A stretch of DNA of 21,797 nucleotides, taken from the IMG/VR virus record IMGVR_UViG_3300006329_000033, positions 1 to 21,797 of that record, one strand, 5' to 3'. The position numbers were made by a program, and so were the translations under genes. The notes under the pieces were generated by a model. The model was not told the DNA's origin. It made no database searches and was given only the letters and a program-made list of their open reading frames with translations. Numbering within the stretch: the first letter of the stretch is position 1; every line of letters starts with the position of its first letter. Of the stretch, positions 1 through 5,484 are shown piece after piece. This DNA is from a virus.

Positions 1-219
1 TTTAGAGGAATCATCCTCTGGTAAATTCTGTGCGTTCCTATCATTTGGATGTGCTTCAACACAACCAGGAATATTTACTATAGGTCTTCCAATATATTCT
101 GTAATCGTAGGATGACCTGGTGCTAGAGGTGTTGGTAGATCATAATTAAAAACGTTAACATTAGGAATGTTTATGTTCCTAACATTAACGTCATTAATAG
201 TTTGGGTTGGTATAGTCAT
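1..219 (-). CDS. Hypothetical protein, C-terminus cut by window edge
   Basis: An open frame starts with ATG at 219 and has no stop for 73 codons before the window ends, so the protein is partial. The visible part begins MTIPTQTINDVNVRNINIPN, is rich in Asn, Val, Ile and Pro, and contains a PGCVEAH segment near residues 51-57. Its ATG overlaps the TGA of the upstream 45-codon gene in an ATGA junction, which supports both genes and suggests translational coupling. There is no signal peptide or membrane segment in the visible part. I do not recognise the family. The low-complexity N-terminus would suit a small virion or adaptor protein, but that is only a guess. Confidence 0.6.
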   Translation of the reverse strand, partial: MTIPTQTINDVNVRNINIPNVNVFNYDLPTPLAPGHPTITEYIGRPIVNIPGCVEAHPNDRNAQNLPEDDSSK

Positions 220-353
220 TCCCAGTACTCATCTAATACATCAAGTACATTATTTAGAATCATCTGTGCTGCTGCACGTTCATTATCATTCCAATTTGGA
301 TACCATTGATGTTTATGTAAACCGTCTTTCATACGCATCACTCTTGCGAGCAT
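216..353 (-). CDS. Small hypothetical protein (45 aa)
   Basis: ATG at 353 is preceded by an AAGG-type ribosome binding site about 5 bases upstream, and the frame closes with TGA at 216-218. The protein starts MLARVMRMKDG, continues with a Trp/His-rich KHQWYPNWND segment, and ends in an acidic amphipathic helix finishing LDVLDEYWE. It lies 7 bases after the previous gene and overlaps the next start by 4 bases, so it fills an otherwise empty gap in a packed phage genome. No family is recognised. The alternative is a chance frame, but the codon content, spacing and binding site argue against that. Confidence 0.65.
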   Translation of the reverse strand: MLARVMRMKDGLHKHQWYPNWNDNERAAAQMILNNVLDVLDEYWE

Positions 354-360
354 GGCAACC

Positions 361-630
361 TTATTGACCCGTCCATTCATACGTCTTCACTTTTGTATTC
401 ATTAACTTAGCGGTCTCTATATCATCACTCTCATCTGGATTAGTGTGGTGTGTGACCTCTCGTAATGTCTTTAGGTATTCTAAGACATGTTCCCTAATTT
501 CCATTAACTCATCAAAGCATCCTTGATTGTGTGCACATCCTCTAAGTTTGTGGTCAGGTGCAATGACTGACTCTTGAAAAAGAGTCAGTGCTCTATCATA
601 TTTGATAGCAGGTGTCTCTTTACCTATCAT
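361..630 (-). CDS. Hypothetical protein (89 aa)
   Basis: This is a soluble, mixed-charge protein of 89 residues starting MIGKETPAIKYDRALTLFQ. Residues 25-60 contain CAHNQGCFDELMEIREHV, with two cysteines and a histidine (C32, H34, C38) followed by a predicted helix. The C-terminus is acidic (NPDESDDIETAK). The start overlaps the stop of the 84-residue gene by 4 bases. There are no transmembrane segments. I do not recognise the family, and a metal site is not supported by so few ligands. By position it is probably co-transcribed from the late promoter at 1303-1310. Confidence 0.7.
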   Translation of the reverse strand: MIGKETPAIKYDRALTLFQESVIAPDHKLRGCAHNQGCFDELMEIREHVLEYLKTLREVTHHTNPDESDDIETAKLMNTKVKTYEWTGQ

Positions 631-881
631 GGCAGTGGAGGTAAACCTACTGCACCAGATGCTTGAGGATTTGATGGAGGTGTTGGTATTGCAGGTCCAG
701 TTGCGTCTGGAACCAAACCACCGAGTGATGAACCAAGTGCACCAGAGACTTGCTCCATGACTTGAGACTTGACGTTATCAATAATTTTTCCTCGGTTGAG
801 ATATACACCCACCCCACCAGCAATAAGGGCAAGAGATACAACACCAGACGATATTGCGATCGCATTTATAATTTTTTGCAT
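627..881 (-). CDS. Small single-pass membrane protein (84 aa)
   Basis: The N-terminus carries one clear hydrophobic segment at residues 6-27 (INAIAISSGVVSLALIAGG). An amphipathic region (RGKIIDNVKSQVMEQVSGAL) and a Pro/Gly/Ala-rich tail ending VGLPPLP follow. The hydrophobic segment could be an uncleaved anchor. The gene sits 3 bases after the two-TM protein and overlaps the next gene by 4 bases, so all are likely translated from one late transcript. No family is recognised. A role in lysis or in virion-membrane contact is conceivable from topology and timing alone, but nothing in the sequence proves it. Confidence 0.7.
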   Translation of the reverse strand: MQKIINAIAISSGVVSLALIAGGVGVYLNRGKIIDNVKSQVMEQVSGALGSSLGGLVPDATGPAIPTPPSNPQASGAVGLPPLP

Positions 882-884
882 GAT

Positions 885-1283
885 TTACTTTGTGTCAGGG
901 ACAATTTTTACAGGACCTGATTCAATCCTGATAGTTTGTGCAGGAGCAGTCTCCGATGCCTTAGCGATAAGAAACTCCATATCCTTTTTAGATATGTTAG
1001 CACTACCACCTTCACCATCTTTCTTTTTCTTACCTCCAGCGGCCACGCCAAAAGTAGCTAAAGTTCCTGTGAAGACCGAAGCTATAAAGGTTGGATCAAT
1101 TCTCTCTCCTCTCTCGTAGCCTGGTATTTTAACGTAATTTAACGTCAAGATTCCTGCGGACCACACAAGGACTATCACTCTTATGAGTGTAGCTAAGTAT
1201 TGAAGTTGTTCCTCCTTATCTTCTGCTACTTCTTTAAGTTTACCTAGAGGACCTTTCTTTTCCTCTTTCTTTACATCTGCCAT
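885..1283 (-). CDS. Two-TM small membrane protein, late gene
   Basis: The 132-residue protein has a Lys/Glu-rich N-terminus (MADVKKEEKKGPLGKLKEV), a first hydrophobic segment at about residues 29-50, a short charged loop (YERGERIDP), a second hydrophobic segment at about 66-84, a GGKKKKDGEGG patch and a soluble C-terminus ending VKIVPDTK. A perfect late promoter lies 20 bases before the start. Two closely spaced segments with charged flanks plus late expression would fit a class II holin. The soluble tail of about 45 residues is longer than in many holins, so the function stays open. The family is otherwise unrecognised. Confidence 0.75.
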   Translation of the reverse strand: MADVKKEEKKGPLGKLKEVAEDKEEQLQYLATLIRVIVLVWSAGILTLNYVKIPGYERGERIDPTFIASVFTGTLATFGVAAGGKKKKDGEGGSANISKKDMEFLIAKASETAPAQTIRIESGPVKIVPDTK

Positions 1284-1302
1284 AATACAACGATATCTGC
1301 CC

Positions 1303-1310
1303 TATTTATA
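1303..1310 (-). promoter_or_regulatory. T4-type late promoter TATAAATA
   Basis: On the minus strand the octamer TATAAATA matches the T4 late promoter consensus exactly. It overlaps the regA stop codon and lies about 20 bases upstream of the ATG of the two-TM membrane protein at 1283. In T4 such boxes are read by the gp55 sigma factor loaded by the gp45 clamp, and both proteins are encoded in this window. It probably drives the run of small genes from 1283 down. Confidence 0.7.
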
Positions 1311-1734
1311 CAAGAGCAGGTGTCGTTTTCTTTTTACCTATATTATATTTCGATTCTAATTCCCACTCACCCTTCTCTTTGTAAGCCAGCACTTTGATTT
1401 GGTTCAATGGTGCAATATCTACTATTGCTTCATCATCTACAATACTAATAAGACCCCAATCAGATAGTAACTGAGTAATACGATTACGACGTTGAACATC
1501 ATTCTGGGTTAAGTTTGCTGTCTTACCATCTAATGCAAACAACTCTTTAAAGTGTACAATATAGTACTTACCCTGTTTGTGTAGAATATGACAGGATTGA
1601 TATAGTTTCTTTTCTTTACGAGAAGCAACTCCTATCCTAGATAAGGTCTCTCTTACCTTTAGAAAATCATCTGGTTGAGAAAGCTTGACCTCCACCATAC
1701 TATCACGAGTCCACTGAACTTCAGCTTGGGACAT
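1306..1734 (-). CDS. regA: RegA translational repressor
   Basis: RegA binds AU-rich ribosome-binding regions of early phage mRNAs and blocks their translation. The sequence follows T4 RegA closely: PDDFLKVRETLSRIG, LYQSCHILHKQGKYYIVHFKE and QLLSDWGLISIV all have direct counterparts. I chose ATG at 1734 because a GGAGG lies 8 bases upstream. An in-frame GTG at 1749 and an ATG at 1698 are weaker choices, although the 1698 ATG is where T4 RegA would begin. The protein is 142 residues against 122 in T4, extended at both ends. It overlaps the gp62 stop by 14 bases and keeps the T4 order 45-44-62-regA. The AAAAAATA between the binding site and ATG could be an autoregulatory target. Confidence 0.95.
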   Translation of the reverse strand: MSQAEVQWTRDSMVEVKLSQPDDFLKVRETLSRIGVASRKEKKLYQSCHILHKQGKYYIVHFKELFALDGKTANLTQNDVQRRNRITQLLSDWGLISIVDDEAIVDIAPLNQIKVLAYKEKGEWELESKYNIGKKKTTPALV

Positions 1735-2128
1735 TATTTTTTCCTCCACGATTTAATTTCAATTTCAAATGTTCAATTTGATCTTTATTTAGGATTTTAA
1801 GGATTGCTTGTGCCTTTTCGGTACTATAATTATAGTACGTTTTGATTGTCTCAAGATCCTCAATCTTCACTTTCTTCTCCCAAGGAGAAAATCGCTTTCT
1901 TTTCCTAACGATATTTATATAAAAATCGTATTGAAGTTTATTAGGAAGGTCATGGTATACGTTCATTTCATTAGCCATCTCAAGGCAATCAAAATGAGAT
2001 GCTAAACATTTAGTTACTACCCATGCAGGATATTCCTTCTCCCAACTAGGATCATCACTATCCAATAAGTTCTGCTTTGTCTCGTTGATCGACTTCAGAT
2101 AGTCCGTCAAGCTGTGATTGTGTTTCAT
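1721..2128 (-). CDS. 62: gp62 clamp loader small subunit
   Basis: With gp44, this subunit loads the gp45 sliding clamp onto DNA. The match to T4 gp62 is clearest from residue 33 onward: YPAWVVTKCLASHFDCLEMA parallels the T4 YSKFMVENALSQFPEC region, and RKRKRFSPWEKK parallels T4 PRGKRYGKWAK. At 135 residues it is shorter than T4 gp62 (187). ATG at 2128 is the only sensible start, although no strong binding site precedes it. The first 71 bases overlap the end of the methylase gene. Normally gp62 follows gp44 directly; here about 3.4 kb separates them. Confidence 0.85.
   Translation of the reverse strand: MKHNHSLTDYLKSINETKQNLLDSDDPSWEKEYPAWVVTKCLASHFDCLEMANEMNVYHDLPNKLQYDFYINIVRKRKRFSPWEKKVKIEDLETIKTYYNYSTEKAQAILKILNKDQIEHLKLKLNRGGKNNVPS
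1821..1838. repeat. Perfect 18-bp palindrome inside gp62
   Basis: GTACTATAATTATAGTAC equals its own reverse complement over all 18 bases and contains TATAAT on both strands. It lies within the gp62 coding sequence, where it encodes a Tyr-Tyr-Asn-Tyr-Ser stretch, about 87 bases before the regA start. It may be chance in AT-rich codons, or an operator or RNA hairpin acting on regA. Confidence 0.5.
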
Positions 2129-2924
2129 AATTTAATAAGAGAAGTTCTTTACGTTTCTTTTGATCTGCTGTGTAAGTGTTAGTAGATCTCATAGTATAGG
2201 TTAGATCCCAATCCTTTTGATACCAGTTTGGAAACCTATCTTTAATATACAATTCTGAATTATATGTTATCATACATTTATGTTCTGAAGCACACGCTTC
2301 ATATGCAAACAATTCATGATCAAATTGTTTATGCAAGTTTCCTTTAGTACCATACAAATTATCTTTAATAGCATATGGTGGATCTAAAAATACAAATGCA
2401 TCTTTACCCCAAAGCATATCTCTATAATTTTCATTGGTAATTCTCCAGTTACTAATCAATTCACCTAATGCAGGAAGTTTATCTATACCTCTAAAGGTAA
2501 AGTTCTGCCTAGATGCTTGCTCACTAAAAGAACTATTAGCAGTAAGTCCACTAAATGAACATTTGTTTGCTACGTAAAAATTAAAACCTGCTTCATAAGG
2601 ATCGTTCTTTAATTTATCCTTAGCATTTTCAAATGCTTCCTTATGTGCATCAGGACTCTCACCGAGTTCTGTCTTTAATTCCCTTAGATCATCACACAAC
2701 TGCTGTCCGTGGTCTCTGAGGGTCACCCAGAAGGCATACAGAGGATAATAGAGGTCATTTACCCACACTTCAGTATTAGGGTATGTCTGAGTAACATAAA
2801 TTGCCATAGAACCACCTCCTAAGAACGGTTCTCTATACTGTTCTATTGGAGGTAGATGTGTTTTAAGGAATTTAAGTGCTCTTGACTTACCGCCAGGATA
2901 ACGTAGAGGTGTGGTGTACTTCAT
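2058..2924 (-). CDS. dam: D12-class DNA adenine methyltransferase (Dam-like)
   Basis: This enzyme transfers a methyl group from S-adenosylmethionine to the N6 of adenine in DNA. The D12/Dam layout is complete: RYPGGKSRALKFL at residues 8-20, the AdoMet-binding PFLGGGSMA at 33-41, the acidic ND pair at 56-57, a NKCSFSGLTAN region at 120-130, and the catalytic DPPY at 181-184. A KRKELLLLNYE segment at 257-267 marks the usual end of the fold. The last 22 residues, ending AELIG, lie beyond that and overlap the gp62 reading frame, as if the original stop was lost. It overlaps the upstream membrane-protein gene by 4 bases. It probably modifies phage DNA against host restriction, or host sites; the target sequence cannot be read here. 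Confidence 0.93.
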   Translation of the reverse strand: MKYTTPLRYPGGKSRALKFLKTHLPPIEQYREPFLGGGSMAIYVTQTYPNTEVWVNDLYYPLYAFWVTLRDHGQQLCDDLRELKTELGESPDAHKEAFENAKDKLKNDPYEAGFNFYVANKCSFSGLTANSSFSEQASRQNFTFRGIDKLPALGELISNWRITNENYRDMLWGKDAFVFLDPPYAIKDNLYGTKGNLHKQFDHELFAYEACASEHKCMITYNSELYIKDRFPNWYQKDWDLTYTMRSTNTYTADQKKRKELLLLNYETQSQLDGLSEVDQRDKAELIG

Positions 2925-3190
2925 TTAGATAGATATACGATTCCGTTATTAGAATCATTAAAATCTCCTGCAGGAGGGGGAGTTAATGGTTTATATATCC
3001 CTCTAGGTCTGTAATCATCAATCAATACTTCTATTGCTGTATCAAACCATCTGTTCATTGACTTTGCCATAGCACGATAAGATGTACCGACATAGATTTG
3101 ACCTGCAACTACTGCTACAGTTGCTGCACCCCAGAATGAATAGTACCATCTGGATTTTACTTGTGCTCTCACACGATCTCGTTTGTTCAT
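2921..3190 (-). CDS. Small single-pass membrane protein (89 aa)
   Basis: The protein begins with a strongly basic stretch (MNKRDRVRAQVKSR), then an aromatic and hydrophobic segment at about residues 15-36 (WYYSFWGAATVAVVAGQIYV), then a helix and a Pro-rich portion (PRGIYKPLTPPPAG). Positive-inside charge would place the N-terminus in the cytoplasm. Its ATG overlaps the stop of the oxygenase gene by 4 bases and its stop overlaps the methylase start by 4, so it is part of a coupled cassette. No family is recognised. Confidence 0.7.
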   Translation of the reverse strand: MNKRDRVRAQVKSRWYYSFWGAATVAVVAGQIYVGTSYRAMAKSMNRWFDTAIEVLIDDYRPRGIYKPLTPPPAGDFNDSNNGIVYLSK

Positions 3191-3819
3191 GATAAAAATC
3201 TCGATTTAGTTTTACTTGTAGATGCTAATGAATCTATTAATTCATCCCACTTATCTGCCTGTACATATGAAAAACCAATAGTGGTTCTTAATTTGTCAGT
3301 AGAGTTGTTAGGGGATACTCCTCTATGTTGCCAGTTAGATGGAATTAGAACTCCTCTATTAGGTACATATGGATAATGATAATACTTATCATCATTATAG
3401 CATATAAATTCTCCACCCCATTCTTGATTCCATTCCATATTGGTAAAGAGAACAAAAGTCCATACCCAATCTTGTTTGAAATCTTTATGAAAGGTAGAGA
3501 TCTGACCAAAGGTTTGACCATTAACATGAATCTTACATAAGCGAATATCTTTTTTGATATGCTTTTGAATTTTCATTTTAATGATAGTAGCAGCTTCTAA
3601 GAACTGTTGCTTATCATGTTCCCATCTCATTCCCCAACAAAGGTTGTCTTTATATGTGACTCTACTTTGTTCAGGACCAACCCACATAACTGGTGGTTTA
3701 CTGTCAAAAGAGTATGATGAATTACATAGTGCCCATTCTCCATGGTGCAACTCATCATCTATTCCGAAGAAACATGGTAAAGGAAGTACCTCACCATCGT
3801 AATGAATTGGTGTGTTCAT
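3187..3819 (-). CDS. 2-oxoglutarate/Fe(II)-dependent oxygenase
   Basis: Members of this superfamily couple 2-oxoglutarate decarboxylation to hydroxylation or related oxidation of a substrate. The iron triad is visible as H111-x-D113 (FHKDF) and distal H165 (NWQHRGVSP), with R178 (KLRTTIGF) placed to bind 2-oxoglutarate. The GEFICY strand and the RGVLIPSNWQHRG turn are typical of the double-stranded beta-helix core. The length of 210 residues suits the single-domain phage members, which are common in T4-like cyanophages. The gene begins in a TAATG overlap with the upstream membrane-protein gene, with GAGG just before it. The substrate is unknown; modification of protein, nucleic acid or a small molecule is equally open. 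Confidence 0.85.
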   Translation of the reverse strand: MNTPIHYDGEVLPLPCFFGIDDELHHGEWALCNSSYSFDSKPPVMWVGPEQSRVTYKDNLCWGMRWEHDKQQFLEAATIIKMKIQKHIKKDIRLCKIHVNGQTFGQISTFHKDFKQDWVWTFVLFTNMEWNQEWGGEFICYNDDKYYHYPYVPNRGVLIPSNWQHRGVSPNNSTDKLRTTIGFSYVQADKWDELIDSLASTSKTKSRFLS

Positions 3820-4028
3820 TAGTCCTCATGGTCATCCCATTGATCAGTAAGACCTTCATTATTGAAAAATGCTTTGTATATACCATACCCTGATAGTAAT
3901 ACTAAAATTACTAGGATTGATATGCCAAAGGTAACGTTTGGATTAGCATTGTAATGAGGTACAATAGCATTACATTTTGTCCATGTGCCTGGTAGTGTGT
4001 ACACAGGAGGACAGGATAAAAAAGTCAT
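3819..4028 (-). CDS. Small single-pass membrane protein (69 aa)
   Basis: Residues 33-52 (TFGISILVILVLLSGYGIY) form one clear membrane segment. It is preceded by a 30-residue portion with two cysteines (C6, C19) and several prolines, and followed by an acidic tail (TDQWDDHED). A high-quality sigma-70 promoter lies so close upstream that transcription would begin almost at the ATG, so the message would be leaderless or nearly so. The stop shares a base with the start of the oxygenase gene. No family is recognised. Confidence 0.65.
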   Translation of the reverse strand: MTFLSCPPVYTLPGTWTKCNAIVPHYNANPNVTFGISILVILVLLSGYGIYKAFFNNEGLTDQWDDHED

Positions 4029-4033
4029 AATTC

Positions 4034-4062
4034 ATTATAGCATTAGTTAGCGGTGTTGTCTA
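4034..4062 (-). promoter_or_regulatory. Sigma-70-type promoter inside the accessory cassette
   Basis: On the minus strand TAGACA (4057-4062) is separated by exactly 17 bases from TATAAT (4034-4039), and TGC immediately before the -10 box makes an extended -10. Start of transcription would fall around 4027, on the ATG of the 69-residue gene. It would give the oxygenase, membrane protein and methylase genes their own host-type early transcript, separate from the halogenase. Confidence 0.65.
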
Positions 4063-5197
4063 CCCAATTCTTAAAGGCATATGTAGACCATTGAGCATAC
4101 CCATCATTACTAAAAGTGGGTTTAGATGGTGCCTTACCATTACCACCATATGCAATAGGTACTGCATCATTTCTACTGTTAGACATAGCAAACTCAAGGT
4201 ACTCGTCAAACGCTTCATCTGGTTCCCATGCTAGTTCAGCAGCATGTTTCCAGAAAGGTGTATCATACTTTGAACCATGTCTATAATGCCATAAGATAAA
4301 ATCTTGACTACGTTTAATATAGGTAAGCATATCTTTCTTTATCTTATCAGCATGATTATCACCTGATAAGTAATTATTAAATATAGTTCTTGCAAACTGT
4401 AAGTATCCTTGTGTAGAAGATGCTTCCATTGGTTCTAAGAAATATAATCTATTACCATTTAAAAAGATCCTACCATCTACTATAGGATTCTTTGCAACGT
4501 AACTATTAAAAGTAACATGTTTAGTTACCTCAACATCAAACATTTCTAATAGATTCTTCTGTGCTTCTTCTTTAGAAGTTATCTTATCATTATACAAATA
4601 ACCAACAGATCCATCCCTAGCAGGTGACTTCTCTGAAGTTGGAATTATAAATGTCCATCCATGTGGTGTTGCTACTGATCTAGTCCAATGTTGATTGACC
4701 GTTTTGAAGAATGGTCTAGCAAGTATACATGCATTAACAGCACTAGTTAAATTATCATAATCAGTTAAATCTTTTGGTGTTCCTCTACAATCAAAGACAT
4801 AAGTAGAGTCAACATCATATGGAGATACATCATCCTCTACTACTTTGAATTGACCTGACTTTAATATATGTTCTTGCATCTCCCATGGGCAGAAATGCAT
4901 TGCCATACTATTGGCAGGAAAATCATGAAAGAACTTATCTTTCTTTTTACCCCATCCTTCATATAATATACCACTCTTAAAGGTAGCATGTATGGGATTA
5001 TCATACCAATTAAAAGAAGTAGCAGACCACAGCATTCTTGGAGGATCCAATAGAGATGCTTGACCTACCACTTCTGGCGGTATTTCTGGGTTATATATTA
5101 GTTCTACTTCGTGCTCAGGATAATTCCTAAGATACCATGCAAAATGAAGTGCAGTAAAGCAACCTGCTGTTCCTGCACCAACTACGCTAATCTTCAT
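4043..5197 (-). CDS. prnA: Flavin-dependent halogenase (tryptophan-halogenase family)
   Basis: These enzymes use reduced FAD, oxygen and halide to make HOX, which travels to a conserved lysine and halogenates a substrate. The N-terminus holds the dinucleotide-binding VVGAGTAGCFTA (residues 5-16). The lysine motif is ATFKSGI with K74, matching Lys79 of PrnA. EPMEASSTQG carries E258, matching Glu346 of PrnA. The WxWxIP signature appears as WTFIIP (181-186), with Phe in place of the second Trp. I chose ATG at 5197, so the protein begins right at the FAD-binding strand; a start at 5254 would add 19 residues that overlap the upstream gene. At 384 residues it is shorter than PrnA (about 540), as is known for cyanophage relatives such as the iodinating VirX1 of phage Syn10. 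The flavin reductase is not in this window and may come from the host. The substrate is unknown. Confidence 0.88.
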   Translation of the reverse strand: MKISVVGAGTAGCFTALHFAWYLRNYPEHEVELIYNPEIPPEVVGQASLLDPPRMLWSATSFNWYDNPIHATFKSGILYEGWGKKKDKFFHDFPANSMAMHFCPWEMQEHILKSGQFKVVEDDVSPYDVDSTYVFDCRGTPKDLTDYDNLTSAVNACILARPFFKTVNQHWTRSVATPHGWTFIIPTSEKSPARDGSVGYLYNDKITSKEEAQKNLLEMFDVEVTKHVTFNSYVAKNPIVDGRIFLNGNRLYFLEPMEASSTQGYLQFARTIFNNYLSGDNHADKIKKDMLTYIKRSQDFILWHYRHGSKYDTPFWKHAAELAWEPDEAFDEYLEFAMSNSRNDAVPIAYGGNGKAPSKPTFSNDGYAQWSTYAFKNWVDNTAN

Positions 5198-5453
5198 GTA
5201 AATCTGGTAAATGCGGCTCAACCCAGTGATCAGTATTATCAATACCTGCTGCATTGATATATCTCATTATATGTTGGTCTACCTGATGGTAGATATCGTG
5301 TAGATCTAAGTCCATACGAATGTCATGAGCGATCTCTGCTACCTGTTTCTCAGTTAAACAATGATCAGGGTGTAGTAAGTCACAGCATGGAATTCTGTGT
5401 TCTATCAATTCATTAAGATTAATTCTTATTTCGTAATCTTGGTATACAGGCAT
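5187..5453 (-). CDS. His-rich acidic hypothetical protein (88 aa)
   Basis: The protein of 88 residues has ten histidines and three cysteines. The cluster HRIPCCDLLHPDHC at residues 19-32 and the C-terminal HWVEPHLPDLHED are the densest parts, which hints at metal binding without matching a motif I know. The middle (TEKQVAEIAHDIRMDLDLHDIYHQV) is helical. It sits directly after gp44, where gp62 would normally be, but shows no resemblance to gp62. It overlaps the halogenase start by 11 bases, so the two are likely co-translated. No family is recognised. Confidence 0.65.
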   Translation of the reverse strand: MPVYQDYEIRINLNELIEHRIPCCDLLHPDHCLTEKQVAEIAHDIRMDLDLHDIYHQVDQHIMRYINAAGIDNTDHWVEPHLPDLHED

Positions 5454-5484
5454 AGTGAAACAGTAGTTGACTCAGTATTTAGTT

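Noticed and set aside
647-865. Minus-strand frame inside the 84-residue membrane-protein gene
   Set aside because: It is a shifted-frame shadow. The frame at 627-881 has tight junctions with both neighbours and a sensible membrane protein.
769-1119. Open frame on the plus strand
   Set aside because: It lies across two minus-strand genes with good context, has no ribosome binding site and resembles no family. The same applies to the other plus-strand frames in the window (for example 167-367, 6987-7331, 9301-9669, 20372-20746).
1735-1749. GTG start for RegA at 1749
   Set aside because: That GTG overlaps the GGAGG that serves as the binding site for ATG at 1734, so the two cannot both be used and the ATG is the better start.
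1912-1919. TATAAATA octamer on the minus strand inside gp62
   Set aside because: It matches the late box, but it lies deep in a coding sequence about 180 bases before regA, an early-type gene. In such AT-rich DNA an isolated match is likely to be chance.
5198-5254. Upstream start for the halogenase adding 19 residues
   Set aside because: The extension overlaps the preceding gene and would put an unrelated peptide before the FAD-binding strand. ATG at 5197 begins the family fold exactly.
5476-5483. ACTAAATA as a late promoter before the His-rich gene
   Set aside because: Two of eight bases differ from the consensus, including the first two positions, and the genes behind it look early. It is too weak to annotate.
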